Shown here: positions 32,714 to 41,398 of the stretch, one piece after another
Layout: each line of letters begins with the position of its first letter
Position numbering within the stretch: the stretch's first letter is position 1
Assembly: GCA_035574295.1 (NCBI GenBank)
Contig: DATLYX010000130.1
Span: 1 to 64,000 of the forward strand
Length of the DNA stretch: 64,000 nt
Direction: 5' to 3'
DNA from: PNAI01 sp035574295
GTDB taxonomy: Bacteria; Pseudomonadota; Alphaproteobacteria; Rhizobiales; Xanthobacteraceae
Translations under genes and position numbers: made by a program
Notes under the pieces: generated by a model
Database searches by the model: none
What the model was told of the DNA's origin: nothing
What the model saw: the letters and a program-made list of their open reading frames with translations, nothing else

Positions 32714-35239
32714 GTGACCACCGACGAAGGCCGCGACCACCACATCCCCTCCGGCGGAGCCATCCTGGCGCGGGCGCTGCAGCGTGCGCGACTGTCCATC
32801 TTCTGGGAGCGGTTGTGGCCGGCGCTCGCTGCGGCGGCGACCGGATTCGGGCTGTTTCTCGCGGCTTCCTGGATGGGGCTTTGGCTCTGGCTGCCGCCGG
32901 TCGGGCGTGCGATCGGACTGTTGCTTTTCCTCATCGTCTGCATTGTCGCGACCGTGCCGCTGTTCAGGGTGCGCGTGCCGTCGGAGGCGGAAGGTCTGCG
33001 CCGCCTCGACCGCATGAGCCGGATGGCGCATCGGCCTGCAACCACCATGGCCGACAAGATGGCGGCGGCGGACAACGACTCGCACAGCATCGCGCTCTGG
33101 CGCGCCCACGTGAGCCGGGCGCTGCGCGCCGTGCACGGCTTGAAAGCCGGAATTCCGGTGCCGGGGCTTTCCCTGCGCGATCCGTTCGCGCTGCGGGCGC
33201 TGGTGCTGATTCTGGTGGTGGCCTCCTTCTTTGCGGCCGGCGACGATCGAGGCCGGCGCATTGCGGCGGCGTTCAACTGGAGCGGCGCCATCGCGCCCCC
33301 CAACTACCGCATCGATGCCTGGGTCGCTCCGCCAGCCTATACCGGCCGGCCGCCCATCATCCTTCCCGGATTGCGCCAAGGCGATGCCGCGCGCACGCCG
33401 GGCACGATCGCCGTGCCGACCGGTTCAGTGCTGGTGGTGCGGGCCACCGGCACGAAGGAGCTCAGCGTCGTCGTCACCGGGGAGTTGAGCGAGGCGGCAG
33501 CCGCGAACGCAAGCCCGCAGGCACCGGCGGGCAGCGAGGAACGGCGTTTCGTCATTACCGGGCCGGGTACCGCCAAGGTGCGCGGCAACGAGCAGTTCGC
33601 CTGGAGTTTTGCGGCGATCCCCGACAACGCGCCGAAAATCGCGCTGGCCAAGGAGCCCGAGCCGCAGGGACGCGGCAGCCTGATGCTTGCCTACAAGATG
33701 GAAGACGACTACGGCGTGATCGACGCACAGGCGACGTTCACGCTGAAGCCGCCGGCAAAGCCCGAGCAGGAGAGCCCTCGACCGCTGTTTGCCGCGCCGG
33801 ATTTCACGCTGGTGCTGCCGCATGCGCGCACCAAGAACGGCGCAGCGCAGATGATAAAGGACCTCACCGAGCATCCGTGGGCCGGCGTCGACGTGGTGAT
33901 GACGCTGGTGGCGCGCGACGAAGCCAACAACGAGGGACGTTCCGCGCCGCACGAAATGCGGCTGCCGGAACGGCCGTTTGTGAAACCGCTGGCGCGGGCG
34001 CTGGTCGAGCAGCGGCGCGCGCTCGCGCTCGATGCCGGCGCCAAGAGCAAGGTGTTGACCGCGCTCGACGCGTTGTCGCTCGCACCGGAGCGGTTCATCC
34101 CCGAAGTTGCGATCTATCTCGGCCTACGCTCGATCTACTGGCATCTGGCGCGGGCAGAGACCGACGATGCGCTGCGCGACGTGGTGACCCGCCTGTGGCA
34201 GATGGCGGTGTTCATCGAGGACGGCGACGTTTCCGAGGCGGAGCAGGCGCTGCGCGCGGCGCAGGAAGCCCTGCGGCAGGCGCTGGAGCGCGGCGCGAGC
34301 GAGGAGGAAATCAAGCGGCTGATGGAACAGCTACGCGCGGCGCTCGACCGCTTTATGCAGGCGCTGGCGGAAGAATTGCGCCGCAATCCGCAGCTCGCGC
34401 GGCCGCTCGACCAAAACATGCGCCAGCTCCGCTCGCAGGATTTGCGGCGTATGCTCGACCAGCTCGAACGGCAGGCGCGGTCGGGCAATCGCGAGGCGGC
34501 GCGGCGGCTCTTGGAGGAGCTGCAGCAGCTCCTGGAAAACCTGCAGATGGCGCGGCCCGGCATGGGCATGGACGGCGATGACGGCGACGACATGATGTCG
34601 GCGCTCGACGAGCTTGCCGACATGATCCGCAAGCAGCAACAGTTGCGCGACCGCACGTTCCGACAGGGCCAGGATCAGCGGCGCCAGCGCGGCCAGGGAC
34701 GGCAGGGCGATCCCAACGCCTACGGCGAGCTCAGGCAAAACCAGCAGGCGCTGCGCGAGCAGCTCAACAAGCTGCTGGAGGAATTGCGCAAGCGCGGTTT
34801 CCCGCAGCCCGGGCAGCAGGGTCAGCAGGGGCAGGCGGAAATGGACGCGCTCGGCCGCGCCGGCGAGGCCATGGGCGATGCGGAAGGTTCACTCGGCGAA
34901 GGCAATGCCGACGGCGCGGTGGAATCCCAGGGCCGCGCGCTCGATGCGCTGCGCCGCGGCGCGCAGGCGCTCGCGCGCTCGATGCAGCAGCAAGGCCTCG
35001 GCATGGGGCCCGGACAGCCGGGCAACCGCGCGCAGAGCCGCGCCAACCAGGACACCGATCCGCTCGGGAGACCTCTGCGCGGCCGCGACTACGGCGACGA
35101 CACCACGGTGAAGGTGCCGGGCGAGATCGACGTGCAGCGCGCGCGGCGGATTCTCGAAGAACTCAGGCGGCGCTTCGGCGAGACGTTCCGGCCGCAGTTC
35201 GAGCTCGAATACATCGAGCGGCTGCTGAAGGGGTTCTGA
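32714..35239 (+). CDS. TIGR02302 / DUF4175 family protein
   Basis: The 841-residue protein is the conserved neighbour of lysA in alphaproteobacteria. Two membrane helices lie near the N-terminus (about residues 35-80), a third near 160, and a periplasmic-type beta region covers 200-420. The C-terminal half is a very Gln/Arg/Leu-rich helical and coiled-coil segment (EEIKRLMEQLRAALDRFMQ, RQGQDQRRQRGQGRQGD). It ends with a conserved domain LRRRFGETFRPQFELEYIER. Its function is unknown; a cell-envelope role is likely. GTG 32714 has GGAG 9 bases upstream; an in-frame GTG at 32681 would add 11 residues. Confidence 0.85.
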   Translation: MTTDEGRDHHIPSGGAILARALQRARLSIFWERLWPALAAAATGFGLFLAASWMGLWLWLPPVGRAIGLLLFLIVCIVATVPLFRVRVPSEAEGLRRLDRMSRMAHRPATTMADKMAAADNDSHSIALWRAHVSRALRAVHGLKAGIPVPGLSLRDPFALRALVLILVVASFFAAGDDRGRRIAAAFNWSGAIAPPNYRIDAWVAPPAYTGRPPIILPGLRQGDAARTPGTIAVPTGSVLVVRATGTKELSVVVTGELSEAAAANASPQAPAGSEERRFVITGPGTAKVRGNEQFAWSFAAIPDNAPKIALAKEPEPQGRGSLMLAYKMEDDYGVIDAQATFTLKPPAKPEQESPRPLFAAPDFTLVLPHARTKNGAAQMIKDLTEHPWAGVDVVMTLVARDEANNEGRSAPHEMRLPERPFVKPLARALVEQRRALALDAGAKSKVLTALDALSLAPERFIPEVAIYLGLRSIYWHLARAETDDALRDVVTRLWQMAVFIEDGDVSEAEQALRAAQEALRQALERGASEEEIKRLMEQLRAALDRFMQALAEELRRNPQLARPLDQNMRQLRSQDLRRMLDQLERQARSGNREAARRLLEELQQLLENLQMARPGMGMDGDDGDDMMSALDELADMIRKQQQLRDRTFRQGQDQRRQRGQGRQGDPNAYGELRQNQQALREQLNKLLEELRKRGFPQPGQQGQQGQAEMDALGRAGEAMGDAEGSLGEGNADGAVESQGRALDALRRGAQALARSMQQQGLGMGPGQPGNRAQSRANQDTDPLGRPLRGRDYGDDTTVKVPGEIDVQRARRILEELRRRFGETFRPQFELEYIERLLKGF

Positions 35240-35534
35240 GCCCGCCCTTGTGGCAGTGTTTTAAGACCAGGCGTGGCCCGGTCCGCATCGCTGGCGAGCG
35301 ATTGCGCATGATTGTTGCGCAAGCCGAAAAGTGACCCTCTACGCATTGTGGCGGGCCGAAAATGAGCTGCGGTTCGCCGATATCGCGCAATCATCCCTGG
35401 CTGCCGGCCCGCATTACGGAAATTAGCGTTAACAACAGGGAGACCGGCCGAGGGCGGCCTCCCAAGCTATTCTTCGTTTGTTTTAATTTGGACCGGAACG
35501 AGAAGCCGGGCGCGCTATAAGCGCAGTTTCGTCG
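35240..35534. other. Intergenic region before the Tad-like genes
   Basis: No gene is visible in these 295 bases. An imperfect stem gggagaccg...cggcctccc (35438-35463) followed by a T-rich stretch (tcttcgtttgttttaattt) could be a terminator or part of the promoter region of the Tad-like genes. Confidence 0.3.
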
Positions 35535-36911
35535 ATGAAAACAAATCGGATCTTTTTGTCTGTCCGCCGGTTCATCAGGGACGATGCAGCGGCAGTCATG
35601 CTGCAGTTCACCATCTTTGTCGCCGCGATGCTCGGGTTGGTGGGGCTTACGCTCGACGGCAGCCGCTTCGTGCTGCTGAACAATGATCTACAGGATATGG
35701 CCGATGCTGCGGCGCTCGCCGGTGCGGCCGAGCTCGACGGCGCGAGCGATGCGCTGACGCGCGCCGATACGGCGGCGAGAACGCTGCTGCAGAATAACCC
35801 GCGTTGGTCGGATGTGGCCGGCGCCAAAATCGAAAGCGTGACGTTCTACCGCCAACTCAATCCCGATGTCGTCACCATTGATCCGAAGCAGGCCAGCTTC
35901 ATCAAAGTCACCACGGGTTCATGGCAGGTTGCGCCGACCTTCCTCGCAGCCGTTGGCGTGGTGTCCAACAATGCGACCAGCGCGACGGCGGTGGCGGGCG
36001 CGAGCTTCACTTCTTGCGCCCCGGTCGCGTCGTTTCTCTGCAATCCGTTTGAGACCAACGCGTCGCGAGGCGACGCCGCTTCGTTCCCCGGATCCCTGCA
36101 GACGGGAGTGATGTTCCACCTTCTGGCCGGGACCGGCGCGCCGGGGAACTGGGGTCCGATCGATGATCCGAACTGCGGCTCGAATCCGCATTGCTACACC
36201 GCCTTCTTCGCCAGGGTTTCCGCCGGCGTCTGCACCCCGGCGCGCGTCAGTCCGCGCCCCGGCAACGGCGCGCACCAAAAAATTACCGACGGCATCAATG
36301 TCCGTTTCGACCAGCCGCAAGGCGGCGGCGATCTGTCGACTGCCGCCTCCATCGTCATCGACGGCCTGAGTCCGACCGGAAAGGGCAATTCCTGTAATCG
36401 GCCGGCCACCGTGACTGCGCCGGGCTTCGATCCCAACACGAATTACGCGGCCTGCAATCAGCCGGGTTATAGCTGCCCGCTGCCGCGCGACCGCGCCTTC
36501 AGCAACGGCATCGGCGGCGGGCCGGCCGCAGCCGATCTGGACACCTATTGGCAAAACCAGCACGGCGCCAATTGGCCGAGCGGGCTGACGCGCTACCAGG
36601 CCTACCAGCAAGAGGTGGCGGGAACCGGCAGTGCGGGAACGTGGAGAAATGCAAGCGTCGAGCCGCAGGGACCGCAATGCTCGGCTTCGATCGCCGGCGC
36701 TTCACGGCGGGTGATGAGCGTGGCCATCATCGACTGCAATTACTGGAGCGTCGCCGGCAACTCCGCGGACAATGTCCTTTACGTGAAGTACGCGGATTTC
36801 TTCATCACCGAGCCGGCCAGCAACGGAAGCGTCTACGCCGAATACATTCAGACGCATTCGGTCAACGGCCCGGGCAGCAAGCTGTACCGAACTGTAAAGC
36901 TTTATCGATGA
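35535..36911 (+). CDS. TadG-like pilus assembly protein
   Basis: The 458-residue protein has the N-terminal prepilin-like membrane segment typical of TadE/TadG proteins (AVMLQFTIFVAAMLGLVGLT, about residues 21-40). DGSRFVLLNNDLQDMADAAA LAGAAELDG follows, the TadG signature for the pseudopilin helix. The rest is a secreted beta-rich part with several cysteines and no clear von Willebrand A motif. It starts a three-gene run with two TadE-like genes, overlapping the next by 4 bases. Such proteins are minor pilins or assembly factors for Flp pili; the ATPase and secretin genes are not nearby. Confidence 0.75.
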   Translation: MKTNRIFLSVRRFIRDDAAAVMLQFTIFVAAMLGLVGLTLDGSRFVLLNNDLQDMADAAALAGAAELDGASDALTRADTAARTLLQNNPRWSDVAGAKIESVTFYRQLNPDVVTIDPKQASFIKVTTGSWQVAPTFLAAVGVVSNNATSATAVAGASFTSCAPVASFLCNPFETNASRGDAASFPGSLQTGVMFHLLAGTGAPGNWGPIDDPNCGSNPHCYTAFFARVSAGVCTPARVSPRPGNGAHQKITDGINVRFDQPQGGGDLSTAASIVIDGLSPTGKGNSCNRPATVTAPGFDPNTNYAACNQPGYSCPLPRDRAFSNGIGGGPAAADLDTYWQNQHGANWPSGLTRYQAYQQEVAGTGSAGTWRNASVEPQGPQCSASIAGASRRVMSVAIIDCNYWSVAGNSADNVLYVKYADFFITEPASNGSVYAEYIQTHSVNGPGSKLYRTVKLYR

Positions 36912-37390
36912 GATCGATGCGCAAACTCCTGCGGCGGGTCGCCGGATGCACGTCGGGCAATGCTTTGCTCGAGGCGACGATCGTCATGCCGTTGATCCTC
37001 TCGCTCATGGCCGGGACGGTAGATTTTGGCCTGGCTCTGTCGACGCAAGCGACCCTGAGCAAATCAGTGCGCAATGCAGCGCGCTATCTGGCCACGGTGC
37101 CGCCCAGCGCGGTCTGCACCTGGGGGCTCGTCAACGCGCAGAATCTTGCCGTGTATGGGAAGCTCGATCCCGTCCACGGTGTGGACCAGCCGCTCATTCC
37201 AGGATGGAACGCAAACGGAGGAAGCGACAATTACGTGCGGCTCGGATCGAACACCAATTGCGCCGAGCCGGTGGTGATCCAACTGCAGGCGCGGGTGCCG
37301 CTGCAGACCTATTTTCTCTCGATCGCCTTACGGAATTCAGAGGTACTGGCCTTGTCGGCCGAACATGAGGAGCGTTTGACAAGTGGTTAG
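36908..37390 (+). CDS. TadE-like pseudopilin
   Basis: The 160-residue protein has a short basic N-terminus (MRSMRKLLRRVAG), then GNALLEATIVMPLILSLMAG (about residues 17-36). The glutamate in the hydrophobic run (position 22) is the typical TadE prepilin feature. DFGLALSTQATLSKSVRNAARYLA continues the alpha-spine. It overlaps the TadG-like gene by 4 bases (ATGA) and the next gene by 8, so all three are translationally coupled. The frame extends 360 bases upstream but that is a shadow of the TadG-like gene. Confidence 0.75.
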   Translation: MRSMRKLLRRVAGCTSGNALLEATIVMPLILSLMAGTVDFGLALSTQATLSKSVRNAARYLATVPPSAVCTWGLVNAQNLAVYGKLDPVHGVDQPLIPGWNANGGSDNYVRLGSNTNCAEPVVIQLQARVPLQTYFLSIALRNSEVLALSAEHEERLTSG

Positions 37391-38042
37391 GCTGCTGCGC
37401 GACAATTCGGGATCGGTGCTCGTCCCCTATACGCTGGTATTTCCCTTGTTCCTTGTGGCGACGCTCGGCACCGTCGACATGGCCTTCATGCTGTACGAGT
37501 GGGCGCTTGCAAACAAGGCCGCCTACGTCGGAGCCCGCAGAGCGGTGGTGTCCAGTCCAGTGGCGGAGGCGATTACGAATCCCCCATATACGCAAAGCCA
37601 GCTCCAGCAGCTCGGTCTGCCGTGTTCGGACGTCGCCAGCGGGCAACGCAACGTGCTCTCGGACGGGCAGCCCGTCTGCCCCGCCCTGGCTTCGGTCTGC
37701 ACGCCGACGCGGACCGGCGGCAATTGCACGAACGGCTTTCGGTGGGATGAAACGGCGTTCGCAACGATCTTCGGCGCCATGCAGAACGTGTTCCCGCGGC
37801 TGGAACGAGAAAACGTCCTCATCAGCTATCAGACCAACAACCAGGGCTTCGTCGGTCAGCCCGGCGGACTGCCGATGAATGTCACGGTCAGTATCCGGTG
37901 CATGACGCATGAACTCTATTTCATCGACGCGCTGCTCGGATGGACCTTCTCGCCGCCGAGCGGCTGTCCGGCAACGCTGCAAGGCCCGTCGATCCCGAGC
38001 TTCGCCAGCACTCTGCAAAGCGAAGACATGGCCACAAACTAA
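37383..38042 (+). CDS. TadE-like pseudopilin
   Basis: The 219-residue protein starts at GTG 37383 inside the end of the previous gene. Its N-terminus LLRDNSGSVLVPYTLVFPLF is a TadE-type hydrophobic segment, but tyrosine-threonine stands where TadE proteins usually have the glutamate. DMAFMLYEWALANKAAYVGA RRAVV continues the helix. The exported C-terminal part has six or more cysteines (CSD, VCPALASVC, NCTNGF, RCMTH, GCPA). It probably works with the two preceding genes as a minor pilin. Confidence 0.7.
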   Translation: MVRLLRDNSGSVLVPYTLVFPLFLVATLGTVDMAFMLYEWALANKAAYVGARRAVVSSPVAEAITNPPYTQSQLQQLGLPCSDVASGQRNVLSDGQPVCPALASVCTPTRTGGNCTNGFRWDETAFATIFGAMQNVFPRLERENVLISYQTNNQGFVGQPGGLPMNVTVSIRCMTHELYFIDALLGWTFSPPSGCPATLQGPSIPSFASTLQSEDMATN

Positions 38043-38348
38043 CGCGGAACCCGGTCAAACCCGAGCATCAGGGTCGGGCCCATCTCGGCCATTCACGCCT
38101 TTGATCCTCCTGGGGCTTTTGGACGCCGGACTCGTTGCTGGGCGCTCGAACGCGTGTAGAACGCCCAGCAAACATTGGCCGATGGGTGCGGCATGGCGGG
38201 AACTCGTGGAGCGGGCGCGCATTGAAATGCAGCAGCGGCAATCCGTACCAGCGGGAATCGGCGTTTGCGGGTCCGGGATGCCGTTGCGCTACTTTCCTTT
38301 CGCGCGGCCGTGTGTATGGTCGCGAACCCTTGTGGCGACAGAGGCGGC
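38043..38348. other. Gene-free stretch after the Tad-like genes
   Basis: The only structure I see is a hairpin, ttgctgggcg (38135-38144) with cgcccagcaa (38162-38171), a 10-base perfect stem with a 17-base loop and no T-run. It may stop or stabilise the Tad-like transcript. The rest presumably holds the gshA promoter. An in-frame extension of gshA upstream to 38265 has no support. Confidence 0.4.
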
Positions 38349-39719
38349 ATGGCTCGCGACCAGATCGATATGACGCCGGTTGAGACGCGCGACGAGCTGG
38401 TCGCGTGGTTTGCGGCGGGCTGCAAGCCGAAGTCGCGCTTTCGCATCGGCACCGAGCACGAAAAATTCGCCTTTACGCTGAAGGACCACCGGCCGGTGCC
38501 CTATGAGGGACCGCGCGGCATCCGAGCCTTGCTCGAGGGCATGCAGCTCCTGCTCGGCTGGGAGCCGATCATGGAGGGCGATAACATCATCGGGCTCGCC
38601 GACGTGACCGGCGGCGGGGCGATCTCACTCGAGCCCGGCGGACAATTCGAGCTCTCCGGCGCCCCGGTCTATACCATCCACCAATGCGCCAGCGAACTGA
38701 TGGCGCATCTGGCGCAATTGCGCGAAGTGGCGCAGCCGCTCGGCATCGGCTTTCTCGGCATCGGCATGACGCCGAACTGGTCGCGCGCGGACATGCCGAC
38801 CATGCCCAAGGGGCGCTACCGCATCATGACCCGGTACATGCCGAAAGTGGGCAAGCTCGGCCTCGACATGATGTACCGGACCTGCACCGTGCAGACCAAC
38901 CTCGATTTCTTCTCCGAGGCTGACATGGTGAAGAAGATGCGGATCGGTCTGGCGCTGCAGCCGGTCGTGACCGCGTTGTTCGCCAATTCGCCGTTCACGG
39001 AAGGCAAGCCGAACGGCTATCTGTCGTTCCGCTCGCAGATCTGGTGCGACACCGACAGAGACCGTACCGGCATGCTGCCGTGGGTGTTCGAGGAAGGGAT
39101 GGGATTCGAGCGCTATGCCGATTACGCGCTCGATGTGCCGATGTATTTCGTCAAGCGCGGCGACACCTACATCGACGTGGCCGGACAATCGTTCCGCGAT
39201 CTCTTGGCGGGCAAGCTTGCGGCGCTGCCGGGCGAGCGCGCCACCATTTCCGACTGGGCGAACCATGTCTCGACGATTTTTCCGGAGGTGCGGCTGAAAC
39301 GCTTCATCGAGATGCGCGGTGCGGACGGCGGGCCATGGTTGCGGATTCCGGCACTGCCGGCGTTCTGGGTCGGGCTGTTGTACGACGATAGCGCGCTCGA
39401 TGCGGCATGGGACCTGGTGAAAGATTGGACGGCGGAGGAGCGGCAAAAACTGCGCGAGGCGGTGCCGCGGCTGGGGCTCAAAGCCGCCATCCGCGGGCGC
39501 ACGGTGCAGCAGATTGCGAAAGAGGCGCTCGAACTGTCGCGCGGCGGGCTGGTGCGCCGCGGGCGGCGTAATGCGCAGGGCCACGACGAAGCGCAATTTC
39601 TCGAGCCGCTCGACGATATCGTGCGGCGCGGAAAAACCCCGGCCGAAGACCTGCTCGACAAATTTTACGGGGCCTGGGGCGGCTCGGTGGAGCCGGTGTA
39701 TCAGGAATATGCCTATTGA
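38349..39719 (+). CDS. gshA: Glutamate-cysteine ligase
   Basis: The 456-residue enzyme makes gamma-glutamylcysteine, the first step of glutathione synthesis, using ATP. It belongs to the plant/alphaproteobacterial GCS2-type rather than the E. coli GshA type, judged by RFRIGTEHEKFAFTLKDH near residue 37, ISLEPGGQFELSGAP near 97, MTPNWSRADMPTMPKGRYRI near 145 and the Y-rich C-terminus EPVYQEYAY. Length matches plant-type enzymes without transit peptide. ATG 38349 has gagg 5 bases upstream. It is monocistronic and convergent with the LysR gene. Confidence 0.92.
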   Translation: MARDQIDMTPVETRDELVAWFAAGCKPKSRFRIGTEHEKFAFTLKDHRPVPYEGPRGIRALLEGMQLLLGWEPIMEGDNIIGLADVTGGGAISLEPGGQFELSGAPVYTIHQCASELMAHLAQLREVAQPLGIGFLGIGMTPNWSRADMPTMPKGRYRIMTRYMPKVGKLGLDMMYRTCTVQTNLDFFSEADMVKKMRIGLALQPVVTALFANSPFTEGKPNGYLSFRSQIWCDTDRDRTGMLPWVFEEGMGFERYADYALDVPMYFVKRGDTYIDVAGQSFRDLLAGKLAALPGERATISDWANHVSTIFPEVRLKRFIEMRGADGGPWLRIPALPAFWVGLLYDDSALDAAWDLVKDWTAEERQKLREAVPRLGLKAAIRGRTVQQIAKEALELSRGGLVRRGRRNAQGHDEAQFLEPLDDIVRRGKTPAEDLLDKFYGAWGGSVEPVYQEYAY

Positions 39720-39731
39720 GAGTTCGCGCGC

Positions 39732-40613
39732 TCATTCGGCGGCGCGCGAGGTCTCGGACAAATTGTCGAGCGAGGAGACGATGTGCTCGGCGAGCGCGTC
39801 GGCGAGCGTCGAGCTTTCATGCGGGTTGCGCATGATGCCGATAAGGCAGGCGGGAAGCTCGGGGAAACCGTCGGAAGGGTTGAGGACGCGCATGCCCGGC
39901 CGCAGGCCCGACTCGGGAAACACCGAAATGGCAAGCCCGGACAACACCGCGGCCGCCACCGCGCCGGCATTGGCGCTGGTGTAGAGCACGCGATAGGGGC
40001 GCCCGATGCTGTCGAGCGCGTTAATGGCGGTGCGCCGCCAGGCGCAGCTCGGCCGGCCGAGCGCGAGCGGCAGCGGCTCCTCGGTGTGGGTCGAGTGACG
40101 GTTCGACGTCACCCACAGCAGCCGCTCGCGGCGGAAGGTTTCAGCGGGGCGGCTGTTGTAGCAGTCGGTGATGATGGCGAGATCGAGCTCGTTGGCCTCG
40201 ATCTGTTCGAGCAGGGCGACGGTCGGTTCGCACACCACGGTCAGCTCGACGCCGGGATAGGCGCGCGCGAAGCGCGCCATGATTTCGGGCAGATAGCGGT
40301 CGGCATAATCGTCGGGCACGCCGAGCCGCACGCGACCGCTCAGCTTTGCGTCGTTGAACGTCGCAAGCGCCTCGACGTTGAGCTTTACGATGCGGCGGGC
40401 GTAGTCGAGCAGCCGCTCGCCGTCTTCGGTCAGCTTGGAGGCGCGGCCGTCGCGGGCGAAGATCGGCCGGGCAAGCCGCTCCTCGAGGCGCTTCATCTGC
40501 ATCGACACGGCCGACTGGGTCTTGTGCACCACTTCGGCGGCCTTGGTGAAACTGCCGGTCTCAACAATGGCGATGAAGGTGCGCAACTGATCCACATCGA
40601 TAAGCGCGCTCAT
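39732..40613 (-). CDS. LysR family transcriptional regulator
   Basis: The 293-residue protein has the N-terminal winged helix of LysR regulators: VDQLRTFIAIVETGSFTKAA (residues 7-26) and HKTQSAVSMQMKRLEERLAR as the recognition helix. An effector domain covers about 90-290 (GRVRLGVPDDYADRYLPEI, LDLAIITDCYN). The position of ATG 40613 is normal for the family; an in-frame extension of 12 residues is less likely. It is divergent from a DUF1127 gene with a 20-base palindrome in between, so it likely autoregulates and controls that gene. The effector is unknown. Confidence 0.85.
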   Translation of the reverse strand: MSALIDVDQLRTFIAIVETGSFTKAAEVVHKTQSAVSMQMKRLEERLARPIFARDGRASKLTEDGERLLDYARRIVKLNVEALATFNDAKLSGRVRLGVPDDYADRYLPEIMARFARAYPGVELTVVCEPTVALLEQIEANELDLAIITDCYNSRPAETFRRERLLWVTSNRHSTHTEEPLPLALGRPSCAWRRTAINALDSIGRPYRVLYTSANAGAVAAAVLSGLAISVFPESGLRPGMRVLNPSDGFPELPACLIGIMRNPHESSTLADALAEHIVSSLDNLSETSRAAE

Positions 40614-40640
40614 GGAGACCCTCGCGTTTCCTGGCCGCCA

Positions 40641-40660
40641 AATCATCATAAACGATGATT
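40641..40660. promoter_or_regulatory. Inverted repeat, probable LysR-type binding site
   Basis: AATCATC, six bases (ATAAAC), GATGATT forms a perfect 7-base inverted repeat 28 bases upstream of the LysR start. LysR proteins typically bind such interrupted palindromes with a T-N11-A core between themselves and a divergent target. Confidence 0.55.
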
Positions 40661-40813
40661 GATGAGATTAAAAACATTCGTTTCATTTATCAATGGTCCT
40701 ATGCCATATAGGTCTCGTTCGAGCAACGGAGTGGTCAATTCGGGTGGCTTCTGCGGCAACGCGGAGGCCATAAGGCGGCGCATTGTCCGGCTCCTGAACA
40801 AAACGAGGGTGCC

Positions 40814-41200
40814 ATGGCTGCGATCATTCAACCCGGCTTGGGCGTTTTGGCGCGGATTCGGGGCTGGCTTAAGACGATCATGCGCGTGACGACCCGGCAG
40901 ATCGGACGGCTGGATCGCAGCATGCGCAACCGCCAGGCGATGCGGGTGCTCGCCCGCATGGACGACCGCATGCTGGCCGACATCGGGCTCAACCGCGGGG
41001 ATTTGCAGGACGCCTATGCGCAATCGCTATGGCGCGATCCCGGCAACCTGTTGCGCGCCCGCGCGCTCGAACGCCGGCTGGCGCGGCTCGGGATTTCGTA
41101 TGGCTTCGAGGCCAAGCGTCCGCCCGCGCCGCCCTTGGCGCCGCAGGTCGATGACATGGCCGTATCGCAAGCGCGGGAGGCATTCTCCAACAGCAAGTGA
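40814..41200 (+). CDS. DUF1127 domain protein
   Basis: The 128-residue basic protein carries the DUF1127 core at residues 36-66 (RSMRNRQAMRVLARMDDRML, then ADIGLNRGDL). DUF1127 is an Arg-rich helix pair found in small alphaproteobacterial proteins linked to phosphate, carbon or stress responses, partly through RNA binding in some species. This member is longer than the common 45-50 residue type, with an N-terminal segment of 35 and a C-terminal tail of about 60 residues. It is divergent from a LysR regulator, an arrangement known for VtlR/LsrB-type controlled DUF1127 genes in Rhizobiales, though this regulator is a different type. Confidence 0.78.
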   Translation: MAAIIQPGLGVLARIRGWLKTIMRVTTRQIGRLDRSMRNRQAMRVLARMDDRMLADIGLNRGDLQDAYAQSLWRDPGNLLRARALERRLARLGISYGFEAKRPPAPPLAPQVDDMAVSQAREAFSNSK

Positions 41201-41398
41201 GTTTTGTGCGCGGCCGCAAGCCGGCATTGCAAACCGACGCAGGCCCTCGCAGACCGCACCCTGGAATACGGCCGATCCTCCCGTCGGCCGCTGTCCAGCC
41301 GCAGTTCCCCTCTCAGTGGTCTGGACCCATGCGCCCGCCGTTCCCCCGGCGGGCGCATTTCTTCGCGAACGCCGGCAGCTCACGATTGCATCGTCGCG

